Assembly: GCA_002717765.1 (NCBI GenBank)
Contig: PBCB01000035.1
Span: 1-22,478 of the forward strand
Reading direction: 5' to 3'
DNA from: Fidelibacterota bacterium
GTDB taxonomy: Bacteria; Marinisomatota; Marinisomatia; Marinisomatales; TCS55
Length of the DNA stretch: 22,478 nucleotides
Part shown: positions 1-7,915 of the stretch, one piece after another
Numbering within the stretch: the stretch's first letter is position 1
How the letters are laid out: each line of letters opens with the position of its first letter
The notes under the pieces: model-generated
Database searches by the model: none
What the model saw: only the letters and a program-made list of their open reading frames with translations
Told to the model about the DNA's origin: nothing
Made by a program: the position numbers and the translations under genes

Positions 1-1631
1 ATCGGAATAACCACGCTGAGAAGCCCCATCCTGCTATCCATGGAGGCCGCGACAACAGCATAAACGATCGGACCTAGTACCGAGACGGCCTTACCAATGA
101 AGGCGAAGAACCCGAAGAACTCAGTCGTCTTGGAGGCGGGTATTAGCATGCTGAAGAGGCTTCTTGAGAGGGCCCCTGCAACCCCCATCACCATCCCAAA
201 GGACATTCCCAGGATTATCCATTGTTTGTTAATCCCAAGTCCAGCGGGCTCCCAAAGGTTGTCCCTGAGGAAATTCGGCCACCAGTCTATGGGGCCGCCT
301 TCGATCACAGTCGGGTGTTCGTCCCCCACTGAGGACTCACCACCCAAATCTCCCCCGAGGAATGAGAATGAGAATCTGTGACTGGTCATTACCGACATTC
401 CGGATGAGAGATCCGTGGCCTCCTCTATATTCAGAAGAGTACGCTCATCGCCTCCCGACTTGAGATAATACAGGAAGGCGGTTCGGAACTCCTCATCCCC
501 CTCTCCCGACTCACTGACCCAACCATCAACCCCCCTGTCGTACAAGGTGGAAAGACGGTACGCCCCCTCATCTTCGTCCCAGTCGTACTGGAAGTCATAC
601 CTCTCGTGATCATCTCCGAGCTCCAGAGGGGCGAACCCAACACCAAGTACAGAGATGACGCAGAAAATTGTAAGTGCGGCCCCCAGAATGTTCTTGTTGC
701 TGTATTTGCTAGCTAACTTACCTCCAATTATGGTCATCGGAATCGCAGCTATGTTGGCCGAGAGAAGAAGAACGAAGTTCATGCTGATGTCAATCCTGAG
801 AACTGAATCCGCATAAGCCGCTGCAAGCCCACCTATGGCGTTGATACCGTCGTAGAAGAGAAGATATCCAATCATGAATAGAGTCAGAATCCTGTACCTC
901 CTGATCTCGGAGAATGTATTCCTGATCTCTCTGATCCCATCGATCACCGCCTCTCCGAAAGAGGCATACTCGGTCGGGTTCGGTATCTCTGGTTCAGGAG
1001 TGTGCCTGAAGATAGGAAACGAGAACCCCAGCCACCAGAGAGCGCTAGTCACGAAAACGAAAGACTGGACAAAGGGATCATTGAATCCTAGCTTTAGGCC
1101 AACAATTAGATGGATGGTGAGAAGGGAAGAGCCTCCGAGGAAACCGTATGCATAACCCCAACTCGATATGTGATCCATCAGCCTCTTGTCACCTAGGTAC
1201 GGAAGGAATGCTGAGTATATTGCATGCCCCCCAGCAAAACCTATGTTACCCATGATTAGGCAAATTGCTAGGAACTTGTACGATGAGCCATCATCCATGT
1301 GAGGGGCCAATCCCATTAGCCCCGTGAATAGTATGCCTACGATTGTGTAAATCTTCAGTATCCTCTTTTTTATTGGCATCCTGTCAGCAATGGCACCTAG
1401 GATAGGGCTGACTATAGCAACAAAGACACTCGACACTCCAAGAACCACTGCATAGAAGCTGTCCCCGGTGAAGGTCATCCCAGCATAGTCAGCACTCCCC
1501 CCATTCGCTAGATTGAACATATTCGAGAGGAGAGTCGGCACCACTACGGTGATGACAGTTAACGCGAAAGCCTGGTTCGCCCAATCGAACCAGTACCAAC
1601 CTTGGAGAGCCTTCTTGGAGTCAGGATCCAT
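1..1631 (-). CDS. UMF1/Atg22-like MFS transporter (3' end outside window)
   Basis: 543 codons are visible on the minus strand; the stop lies beyond base 1. The N-terminus (GWYWFDWANQAF, residues 11-22) is the signature of the UMF1 (Atg22-like) branch of the major facilitator superfamily. The late helices carry the family's arginine-serine and EFFGFFAFIGK motifs (residues 490-514). About eleven hydrophobic helices can be counted. Family members are thought to export small molecules such as amino acids; the substrate here cannot be read. Unusually, residues ~338-469 form an acidic, non-membrane insertion of about 130 residues between two late helices. I chose ATG at 1631; an in-frame GTG at 1670 would add 13 residues, and neither has a clear ribosome binding site. 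The gene diverges from the RaSEA gene. Probably only a few dozen C-terminal residues are missing. Confidence 0.85.
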   Translation of the reverse strand, partial: MDPDSKKALQGWYWFDWANQAFALTVITVVVPTLLSNMFNLANGGSADYAGMTFTGDSFYAVVLGVSSVFVAIVSPILGAIADRMPIKKRILKIYTIVGILFTGLMGLAPHMDDGSSYKFLAICLIMGNIGFAGGHAIYSAFLPYLGDKRLMDHISSWGYAYGFLGGSSLLTIHLIVGLKLGFNDPFVQSFVFVTSALWWLGFSFPIFRHTPEPEIPNPTEYASFGEAVIDGIREIRNTFSEIRRYRILTLFMIGYLLFYDGINAIGGLAAAYADSVLRIDISMNFVLLLSANIAAIPMTIIGGKLASKYSNKNILGAALTIFCVISVLGVGFAPLELGDDHERYDFQYDWDEDEGAYRLSTLYDRGVDGWVSESGEGDEEFRTAFLYYLKSGGDERTLLNIEEATDLSSGMSVMTSHRFSFSFLGGDLGGESSVGDEHPTVIEGGPIDWWPNFLRDNLWEPAGLGINKQWIILGMSFGMVMGVAGALSRSLFSMLIPASKTTEFFGFFAFIGKAVSVLGPIVYAVVAASMDSRMGLLSVVIP

Positions 1632-1781
1632 TTCTCTCAGAAGCTGAGCAACAATATCTGAGTTGCCCACTCCCGCATTCGGATTGCCAGACACGTGCTT
1701 CGGACATGTTATCGAGTCTTTAGTGTCGCCCAAGAATTAGCGATTAGTCCGCCTACGAAACTGTCGCCAATCTCAATAAGA

Positions 1782-1796
1782 ACCCCCTCGGGGGGT
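1782..1796 (+). promoter_or_regulatory. Hairpin covering the RaSEA ribosome binding site
   Basis: ACCCCC-TCG-GGGGGT forms a perfect 6-bp stem with a 3-nt loop. Its 3' arm (GGGGGTG) is the only Shine-Dalgarno-like sequence in front of ATG 1801, so folding of the mRNA would hide it. The rest of the 163-bp divergent spacer (1632-1794) shows no gene and no convincing TATA box. That the hairpin regulates translation is inference. Confidence 0.35.
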
Positions 1797-1800
1797 GTCC

Positions 1801-2934
1801 ATGGGTCAGGCTTGCGGGCTGATGGGCGATGGCTCCAAGTCAGTCAAGGTTCACCATCTGGTGAAGGCACCTGAGAACACCCCTGAATCGGTGTCCATAA
1901 GGGAGTCTTGGGATGCTAGCAAGCCTGTCACGGTCTACAAAACCCCCGAGAATCTTCCCGACGGCACCCCTTGTCAGGCAGTTACAGTAATTCTCAGAAC
2001 CAAGGGTTGTGCGTGGTGGTGGAAATCGGGTTGCACTTTCTGCGGTTACTTCAACGACGTTAGGGACGACGTAACTTCAGAGGACATGTTCAACCAATGG
2101 GAGGAGGCAAAGCGCCGCACCAACAACTTCGAAGGTTGTCAAATGATCAAGATTTACACATCCGGGACATTTTTCGAGGACAGGGAGAACCCCCCTGAGT
2201 GGCAAGAAGCAGTACTAAGGGAGACACACGAAATGGACCTCCATCTGGTAATCGAGGCACAGGCTCAGATGTGTACTCCCGAGAAACTTGCTTGGGTTGC
2301 TGAGAGGCACCCCGGGTGCACGGTAGCAATAGGGCTCGAGGCATATGACGACACAGTACTCCGATTCCATGCTAACAAAGGATTCTCAACTAAGCAATGG
2401 AACAGAGCAGTCGAATCATTGAGGAATAACGGACTAAGGGTGAAGACATATCTTCTATTCAAACCCCCATTCATGTCTGAGGCAGATGCCCTCCTCCACA
2501 CTTCAAAATGGATATCCGAGGTCGCCCCCCTCTCGGATGAGGTGTCAATCAACCCAATGAACATCCAGAAGAGAACAATAGTCGACAGGCTGTTCAGGAA
2601 CAGGGAGTACAGGCCACCTTGGCTTTGGTCGCTGGTTGAGATGATCGCCGTTTCTCACGACTCGATTTCAGAGGCGGACTGCAGAGTCATCGTACACCCC
2701 ACTGCAGGTGGTAAAATCCGTGGCTCCCACAATTGCGGCAAGTGCGATTCAGATGTTGTCGCAGCCATAGAGAGATACTCGGTTTCAGGAAAAATGGAGG
2801 AATTCAATGGGCTGGATTGCGAATGCAAATCATCCTGGCACTCAGAGCTAATCTCCGACAGCAGCCTGCCAACTCCGCTCGGCTCTGGCAGTGACAGAAG
2901 GGGAAACAGGATAGACGCACTTAGGGCGCCATAA
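1801..2934 (+). CDS. raSEA: RaSEA-like radical SAM protein, archaeosine synthase beta subunit
   Basis: A 377-aa protein of the COG1244/TIGR01210 family. Residues 66-83 carry the family's iron-sulfur motif: RTKGC, then seven residues, then CTFCGY. This gives a C70-x7-C78-x2-C81 cluster expected to hold a SAM-cleaving 4Fe-4S centre. The C-terminal part has further cysteines (NCGKC near 312 and DCEC near 338), also typical of the family. Characterised RaSEA works with the lysine-transferring ArcS to turn lysine-preQ0 in the tRNA D-loop (position 15) into archaeosine; ArcS is not in this window. The start is ATG 1801, four bases after GGGGGTG; a GTG at 1795 would add two residues but lacks a binding site. 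The gene appears monocistronic, with a hairpin just after its stop. Confidence 0.85.
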   Translation: MGQACGLMGDGSKSVKVHHLVKAPENTPESVSIRESWDASKPVTVYKTPENLPDGTPCQAVTVILRTKGCAWWWKSGCTFCGYFNDVRDDVTSEDMFNQWEEAKRRTNNFEGCQMIKIYTSGTFFEDRENPPEWQEAVLRETHEMDLHLVIEAQAQMCTPEKLAWVAERHPGCTVAIGLEAYDDTVLRFHANKGFSTKQWNRAVESLRNNGLRVKTYLLFKPPFMSEADALLHTSKWISEVAPLSDEVSINPMNIQKRTIVDRLFRNREYRPPWLWSLVEMIAVSHDSISEADCRVIVHPTAGGKIRGSHNCGKCDSDVVAAIERYSVSGKMEEFNGLDCECKSSWHSELISDSSLPTPLGSGSDRRGNRIDALRAP

Positions 2935-2937
2935 GTA

Positions 2938-2956
2938 CGAGGGACTACGTCCCTCG
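2938..2956 (+). terminator. 3' stem-loop after RaSEA gene
   Basis: CGAGGGAC-TAC-GTCCCTCG is a perfect 8-bp inverted repeat with a 3-nt loop, starting three bases after the TAA stop. There is no T-run behind it, so it is not a bacterial-type intrinsic terminator. It may mark or protect the mRNA 3' end; this is inference. The remaining ~70 bp to the next gene contain a CTTAAG-like AT patch near 2962 but no sure promoter. Confidence 0.45.
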
Positions 2957-3024
2957 CCCAATGCTTAAGGGTCAATCTCTGCTGGTTCGGCCCGCTCCTG
3001 CAGCTCGTAGCGAGGTGATTCCCA

Positions 3025-3303
3025 ATGTCAGACCAAGGCCCCAGCCAAATCTCAGAGTTCATTCAAGGGGAGAAAGAGCCTGAGTCTTCCTCGGTCGTTT
3101 TAGTGCTCGGAGTGGTTTCAGCGCTCTCATTCCTCGTACTCTATGGGGTTCTTTACCCAGGGAGAGAGATGCCAGTGGTGTCCGAGCTTCTGCCTATGTT
3201 TGAGGGAGTATTCGACTCCGGCATCTGGTTCTTCCTTCTAGGTGCGATGCTTGGAGTATTCGCCATCATCGGCACGATGCTAACAGAGGCGACCAGCGAG
3301 TGA
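3025..3303 (+). CDS. Small two-helix membrane protein upstream of oxidase-like gene
   Basis: A 92-aa protein I do not recognise. An acidic 22-residue N-terminus is followed by one helix (~23-45) and a second (~66-88), joined by a short loop. There are no cysteines or histidines that could bind metal or heme. The start is firm because GAGGTGATT lies five bases ahead of the ATG. The stop is nine bases before the next gene, which begins with its own GAGGTGAT site overlapping this gene's end, so the two are almost surely co-transcribed. By context it could be a small partner subunit of the 554-aa membrane protein, as small helical subunits accompany oxidase subunit I in many complexes; no sequence motif proves this. 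Confidence 0.8.
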   Translation: MSDQGPSQISEFIQGEKEPESSSVVLVLGVVSALSFLVLYGVLYPGREMPVVSELLPMFEGVFDSGIWFFLLGAMLGVFAIIGTMLTEATSE

Positions 3304-3312
3304 GGTGATACC

Positions 3313-4977
3313 ATGAATGCAATTATTCCAACTCTGGCGATATTTTGGTTGTTGATGATCATCTCATTCATCCTGATGAAGAGGGGCCTGTCGATATTCA
3401 ACGATGTGGCCAAAGGAATGGGCATGTTCATGCTTGAGAAAGCACTCGGACCCGCAATCGACTTTGTTCAAGGCAAGCCGGGCTCAGCATCCAGAACCTG
3501 GATAATGCACGGCATGATATGGACAATGGTAGCATCGATTCTCACCTTCGAGGGCCTCTGGCTATCCCACGACCCAACCGCACTACACAGCCTAGGCGCA
3601 TGGGGGTACTCGCCCGACTCCCAGGAACTCCTCTACGCAGGCAGGTTTGCAGGGGTTTTCGGCGCAGCAGCGATGATGATTATCGGGGCTGGACTTCACG
3701 TCATCCCAGCCCTCTCGGGTACGAACCTCGCCAGCGAGTCAAACGCAACACTAGTTTCTGGGCTCTGGACCCTCTCAGTATTGATCTTGGTCATTGGCGC
3801 CCACTCAAAGGAGATTCTCGGAGTTGACGTAATGGTCATCGGAACAGCATTGCAGTCTCTGGCCTTGCTGGCAATCATCATGAATCAATTACTGACCATT
3901 TCCAATGCTACACGACCTATCGCAGTTCCAGGATGGCTAATCATCTTCGGGCTAATCGGGGATCCCATTGCCGTTTTGTCGGTAATCCTAAGCGGCGCAT
4001 ATGAAACCGGCGTCGGACAGTGGCTAGTGTACCACATGATTGGAGGAACGTTCCTCTTCTGCGGAATAGCCGGTGTCTCGCTCTACGCCTCGAGCATGGC
4101 GAGCGGCAATCCCTTGTGGTCGAGGACCCTCGTCGGATTCACTCTCTTCGGCGCTCTAATCGCGATAAACCCCCTTGGATCAACAGACACGACAATGGCT
4201 GCCGATATGCTTGGACTCCAGGCATCAGAAATCAGCTCCTCCACACAGGATCACATTTCCGGGTCATTCCTAATGGCACTCGCGGCAATCCCAATCATTG
4301 CCTACAGCTCAAATCTATTGGTCACTCTCAGAGGCAAGGACGCCTTCGTCGAAAATGCAGACTCCCCCGGAATCGCAGAGATGAACATGGGTGCCTTGCT
4401 GCTGGTGCCAATAGCCATAGGGGCTCTTTTTGTTCAGACCGATGCTCTTGGTGGCGTTGGCGAGCTATCGGCGATATCAGAGACACTCGACCTCCTTGGT
4501 TTGTGGGCGGTTTTGATACCCCTGTCTCTTGGCACATCTCTCTATGTCCTTCCGCAGGTTAGTGGTAGGAAGGTCTTGTCAGTCAGCCGTTCGAGAGCAG
4601 CATTCTGGCTTATGTCGGGCGGTGCCATTGCCGGACTCACATTTACAATAATGGCCGACCTCAATGACATGGCTCTGGTGGAGGCTCTCGCAGAAAACCC
4701 ATCCTCGATAACTGAGGAACTGAGGATACTTGGCTCCGTGACTTTCTATGGTACTGTCTTGGGGTCAATTTTCCACTGCACCAACGTCATAAGCGGCCAA
4801 TTCAGAGGGGAGAAGTTAGCCGAAGAAGTCGAATCTTCAACAACCCTTTCACCTCACACATACGAGCTGGCATCCTCCACTTCCGTCAGGAGGATCCTAG
4901 CAAGTGGAGCCACACTGGACACCGAGGTAACCCCAGTTTCACAAAGCGAAGAGTCCGGCTCGGCAACAGAGCTCTGA
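3313..4977 (+). CDS. CcoN-like heme-copper oxidase subunit I homologue lacking metal ligands
   Basis: A 554-aa protein with about 13 membrane helices. Several stretches fit my recollection of cbb3 oxidase CcoN: AHSKE...VD (163-172) for its GKEYAE...D motif; QWLVYH (236-241) for QWWYGH; NPLWSR (266-271) before helix VII; NLLVTLRG (334-341) for NGLLTLRG; and RILG...N (471-491) for the last helix. Yet the metal ligands are mostly gone. Helix II has no histidine where the low-spin heme ligand sits. The helix VII His-His pair (CuB) is replaced by G289-S290. Helix X (~391-415) has no histidine at all. Only H241 survives. The protein is therefore unlikely to reduce oxygen and may have a structural, assembly or other role. 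It has a strong GAGGTGAT site and is linked to the 92-aa gene upstream. The C-terminal ~55 residues are polar. Confidence 0.7.
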   Translation: MNAIIPTLAIFWLLMIISFILMKRGLSIFNDVAKGMGMFMLEKALGPAIDFVQGKPGSASRTWIMHGMIWTMVASILTFEGLWLSHDPTALHSLGAWGYSPDSQELLYAGRFAGVFGAAAMMIIGAGLHVIPALSGTNLASESNATLVSGLWTLSVLILVIGAHSKEILGVDVMVIGTALQSLALLAIIMNQLLTISNATRPIAVPGWLIIFGLIGDPIAVLSVILSGAYETGVGQWLVYHMIGGTFLFCGIAGVSLYASSMASGNPLWSRTLVGFTLFGALIAINPLGSTDTTMAADMLGLQASEISSSTQDHISGSFLMALAAIPIIAYSSNLLVTLRGKDAFVENADSPGIAEMNMGALLLVPIAIGALFVQTDALGGVGELSAISETLDLLGLWAVLIPLSLGTSLYVLPQVSGRKVLSVSRSRAAFWLMSGGAIAGLTFTIMADLNDMALVEALAENPSSITEELRILGSVTFYGTVLGSIFHCTNVISGQFRGEKLAEEVESSTTLSPHTYELASSTSVRRILASGATLDTEVTPVSQSEESGSATEL

Positions 4978-5025
4978 CACCGTCAACTTGAGGGAATACG
5001 ACCTCTGCTGAGATATGGGGATGAC

Positions 5026-6312
5026 ATGCGGATTGGCCTAGTTGGAAAGCCGAACGTCGGCAAATCAACTATGTTTTCAGCCCTGACTGAGTCGCTCGTC
5101 GAAATCGCAAATTATCCTTTCACCACTATAGATCCGAATGTGGGAGTCGCTTGGCTCCCGCTTCCTGATAGCTGCGCCTGCAAGGAACTGCGATCCAAGA
5201 AGGAGGGCGCAGGCAGACTTGATGCACCATCCCCGGATGACCCAAGGTTGGGTAGTATTTGCGTCCCTAACACAGGCAGATGCAGTAATCACACAAGACT
5301 AGTCCCAGTAACACTGATTGATGTAGCAGGACTAGTCCCAGGGGCACACGAAGGAAGAGGCAGGGGAAACCAGTTCCTCTCAGACTTGGCTAGGTGCGAT
5401 GCCCTGATTCAGGTCATCGACGTTTCGGGCTCCACGGATATGGAAGGGAATCCCGTTGGTTCGGGCGGCTCGGCTCCAATCGAGGAGCACAAATTCCTCC
5501 TAGAAGAGATAGAATGTTGGATTATTGGGATATTGGATGCTGGTTGGCACAGAGGAACCAGGAGGGTTCAGGCAGAGGGTGACAAAGCGCTATCGAATTA
5601 CATCCTGGAACAACTAACTGGAATAGGGGCCAAAGAAAGACACGTCTCCCAAGCAATTTCTGAAGTAATTTCCAAACATCCGGGGGCAGGCCCGCCATGG
5701 GAGTGGAAGTCAGAACACCTCTCCACACTCGCTTCTTCCATCAGGAACGACTTATTTCCAATCTCCATAGCAGCCAACAAAGCGGACAGAGCCGTCGAAG
5801 GATCCTTGGAAGAGCTATCTCTGATGGTTAACGAGGCAGGGGGCTCACTGGTCCTAACAAGCGCGGAAGCGGAGCTGGCATTGAGAAGGGCATCGATAGC
5901 CGGACTGATTAGTAACAACCCAGGAGAGCCGTTTTTCGAGATCACCGAAAAGGGAAAGACGGATTTGACAGAGAAACAGGAGAAGGCCCTGAAATCGATA
6001 GCCCAGTCTCTTGAGGAGTGGCAAGGAGGCGGCCTGATCGGATTATTGAGCGAGGTAGTTTTTGGAAAGCTGTCCAGAAGGGTAGCATACCCCGTCCAGG
6101 ATGAGACGCATTGGACAGATGGAGATGGAAATGTACTTCCCGACGCGCTCCTTATTTCAGAGGGCACCACAGCCAAGGGATTGGCCTATGAGGTACACTC
6201 CGATCTGGGTGACGGATTCATCAGAGCCGTTGATGCGAGGAGCTCAAGGGTGATAGGAGCAGATTACGAGGTCCAAGATGGAGACATAATCAGCATCTAC
6301 TCCAAGACTTGA
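5026..6312 (+). CDS. ychF: YchF/OBG-family GTPase with C-terminal TGS domain
   Basis: A 428-aa P-loop protein of COG0012, archaeal MJ1332-like. G1 is GKPNVGKST (7-15); the switch I region YPFTTIDPN is at 30-38; G3 is DVAGL (99-103); G4 is NKAD (near 248). Bacterial YchF has lost the G4 motif and uses ATP, whereas this protein keeps NKAD, so GTP use is expected. An insertion-rich middle with helical segments leads to a C-terminal TGS domain (~355-428, starting near KGLAYEVHSD) thought to contact RNA or the ribosome. The role is a translation-associated nucleotide switch in the cytosol. The start at ATG 5026 follows GGGGATGA. The gene ends directly against the convergent membrane-protein gene with no spacer. 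Confidence 0.9.
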   Translation: MRIGLVGKPNVGKSTMFSALTESLVEIANYPFTTIDPNVGVAWLPLPDSCACKELRSKKEGAGRLDAPSPDDPRLGSICVPNTGRCSNHTRLVPVTLIDVAGLVPGAHEGRGRGNQFLSDLARCDALIQVIDVSGSTDMEGNPVGSGGSAPIEEHKFLLEEIECWIIGILDAGWHRGTRRVQAEGDKALSNYILEQLTGIGAKERHVSQAISEVISKHPGAGPPWEWKSEHLSTLASSIRNDLFPISIAANKADRAVEGSLEELSLMVNEAGGSLVLTSAEAELALRRASIAGLISNNPGEPFFEITEKGKTDLTEKQEKALKSIAQSLEEWQGGGLIGLLSEVVFGKLSRRVAYPVQDETHWTDGDGNVLPDALLISEGTTAKGLAYEVHSDLGDGFIRAVDARSSRVIGADYEVQDGDIISIYSKT

Positions 6313-6984
6313 TCACGTTCCCACTTCTACTGCAGGTCGAATGACCAACTCGTAGGTCATCGCAGTCCATGTGATCTCGTACTCCTCATCCGAGTCGACT
6401 ATTGACCCCAGCGGGGAGGGCGGCGAGCTGATATCGGCAGTAATCGTGGCAGCCCAAGTTCCTCTGCCTAGGCCACCATCATTCCAAATCGCCCTAATCG
6501 CCGACTCGCTAATTCCTGAGGCGGTGTAATTCGCTCCAGAATAGTTCGCTGTCACATCCCACCTGAGGGTGAATCCAGAATCCCCTCCGGAGCACATTCC
6601 ATCCCCACTTTGGTCCTCAAAATCACCGATAGCGCCACTAACATCACTGGTTCCCTCCGCACTATCGGTGAAACCAGGCCCCGGATCGTCATTATCATCG
6701 CAGTCTACATCCAACTCGATGTAGCCGATGTTCATCTCCGAGGCGACATCGAAGAAGGTGTCGTGAGTATCACCGTCCCCCATAACCTGAGCCTCCTGCA
6801 GCACTATCGGAGTCTCGACGAAGCCCACTTCCCAGTCTCCAGAGCTACCGGAGCCGCCGGAAACCATCCCTTCATCGACCAATGGCATCCAAGCAAAATA
6901 AGCAGGAAAAAGAATCAGAAAAGCAACGCTACCTGCGAACATACCAATTTTTCTCGGCGTGTCGAAGAGGTCTTGAATCTCCAT
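6313..6984 (-). CDS. Unrecognised membrane-anchored acidic protein
   Basis: A 223-aa protein I do not recognise. A short N-terminus is followed by one membrane helix (~14-34) and then a long Gly/Ser/Asp-rich domain that is probably outside the cell. The domain contains a run of acidic residues (DVDCDDNDD) and two cysteines that could pair. Two N-glycosylation-like sequons (NYS, NYT) lie close together. I chose ATG 6984, which places the helix near the N-terminus; an in-frame TTG at 7050, directly after the stop of the upstream gene, would add 22 charged residues. It probably forms an operon with the 158-aa gene. Composition resembles the small surface-exposed proteins common in marine Thermoplasmatota; function unknown. 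Confidence 0.7.
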   Translation of the reverse strand: MEIQDLFDTPRKIGMFAGSVAFLILFPAYFAWMPLVDEGMVSGGSGSSGDWEVGFVETPIVLQEAQVMGDGDTHDTFFDVASEMNIGYIELDVDCDDNDDPGPGFTDSAEGTSDVSGAIGDFEDQSGDGMCSGGDSGFTLRWDVTANYSGANYTASGISESAIRAIWNDGGLGRGTWAATITADISSPPSPLGSIVDSDEEYEITWTAMTYELVIRPAVEVGT

Positions 6985-7050
6985 TTCCCTCAAACTCCGG
7001 TCAACGCCCTCTCTTTCAAGTCCTCTATCACCGGTTTGCTCAAGAACCAA

Positions 7051-7527
7051 TTACTCTACTTGGGAAGAACCTGTCCAAGATGAGATTTCAATCCCCTCTT
7101 TCCTGAAAAGAGCCCTTGATCTTCGGAACTCAGGAATGAAGTAACCAATCACTGAACGCTCCCAGAATGTCCATTTCCATGGGCATCTTGGGAGCAATGA
7201 GCACCACTCTCTGAGAAAATCTCTCCATTCTTCAGACCCAATGCTATCTGGAATGTCAAAGGAAACCATAGACACACTGCCAGCTGAACCTGGCACGAAA
7301 CTCCAGGATCTGAGAGATAGCCCATCAACCTCCTCCTCGTCGACGATCATTCCCAGAACCCTTGCAGATCTGGTTAGTGGCATTATTATCGCCCAGCGAT
7401 TCACCACACGAGTCTCCTCAACTCTGTACATCTCCCAACCCCGGGATTCACAAACGGTTCTGAATGACCTCAAAGCATCCGCGGGAGTGATTGAGACCGG
7501 TATCTCAAGAACTCGGAGTGAAACCAT
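7051..7527 (-). CDS. Unrecognised 158-aa cytosolic protein
   Basis: A soluble mixed alpha/beta protein with no signal peptide or membrane helix. It is tryptophan- and arginine-rich toward the C-terminus (CPWKWTFWERS near 115-125). I see no family motif. The N-terminal half (roughly residues 1-90) alternates hydrophobic and polar residues as in a small beta-rich fold. It starts at ATG 7527, just past the hairpin that follows rpl12, and its stop abuts the alternative TTG start of the membrane-protein gene, so the two are probably one unit. It lies downstream of the ribosomal operon on the same strand and could partly be read through from it. Function unknown. Confidence 0.65.
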   Translation of the reverse strand: MVSLRVLEIPVSITPADALRSFRTVCESRGWEMYRVEETRVVNRWAIIMPLTRSARVLGMIVDEEEVDGLSLRSWSFVPGSAGSVSMVSFDIPDSIGSEEWRDFLREWCSLLPRCPWKWTFWERSVIGYFIPEFRRSRALFRKEGIEISSWTGSSQVE

Positions 7528-7537
7528 ATGGCTTCGC

Positions 7538-7557
7538 CTATAGGCTACCGCCCATAG
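7538..7557 (-). terminator. 3' stem-loop after rpl12
   Basis: On the transcribed minus strand CTATGGGC-GGTA-GCCTATAG forms an 8-bp stem with one G-U pair and a 4-nt loop, 30 bases after the rpl12 stop and 10 bases before the next start. No T-run follows. It probably marks the end of the ribosomal operon mRNA, though it could also act in the leader of the 158-aa gene. Confidence 0.4.
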
Positions 7558-7587
7558 CGCCTTCGCGACTCTGATTCAACTGGCACT

Positions 7588-7899
7588 TCACCCGAAGAGC
7601 GAGCCGAGGCCCTCGAAGCCACCACCATCGTCCTCTGGCTCTTCCTCTGCAGCTGCTTCTGCTGGAGCATCGTCTGATGCCCCTCCTGAAGCTGCCGCAG
7701 GAGCGGCCGAGGCAACTGGTGCGGCTACGGCAGTGGCCATCGCCTCTCCGATATCCACAGATCCCAACGATGCAACCATCGCCTTAACGCGGGCGCTATC
7801 AGCGTCCACTCCAGCAGCGGTCAGCACAGCGCTTACGCCCTTTTCGTCAATCTCCTTATCGGCCGAGTGCAGTAACATTGCAGCATACACATATTCCAT
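7588..7899 (-). CDS. rpl12: Ribosomal protein L12/P1 (stalk)
   Basis: A 103-aa archaeal P1-type stalk protein. Residues 1-60 form the helical dimerisation and P0-binding domain (start [17 protein letters not shown]). An Ala/Gly/Glu hinge follows, then the conserved tip [10 protein letters not shown] that recruits translation factors. The open frame extends upstream to 8073, but that part overlaps rpl10 and is arginine-rich shadow sequence. ATG 7899 is preceded by GGTGA and gives the normal length. It is the last gene of the secE-spt5-rpl11-rpl1-rpl10 operon, 16 bases after rpl10. The tip matches the rpl10 tip almost residue for residue, as expected because both bind the same factors. Confidence 0.95.
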   Translation of the reverse strand: MEYVYAAMLLHSADKEIDEKGVSAVLTAAGVDADSARVKAMVASLGSVDIGEAMATAVAAPVASAAPAAASGGASDDAPAEAAAEEEPEDDGGGFEGLGSLFG

Positions 7900-7915
7900 T
7901 TTTTCACCTTCTTTT

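Noticed and set aside
4020..4562. 180-codon plus-strand frame inside the oxidase-like gene
   Set aside because: It is a +1 shadow with Arg/His/Trp-rich shadow composition; the main frame has clear helices and its own binding site.
4967..4976. Palindrome CAGAGCTCTG at the end of the oxidase-like gene
   Set aside because: It has no loop, lies within coding sequence and is short enough to occur by chance.
5598..6176. 192-codon minus-strand frame
   Set aside because: It is antisense to the YchF gene, whose G motifs and TGS domain are intact.
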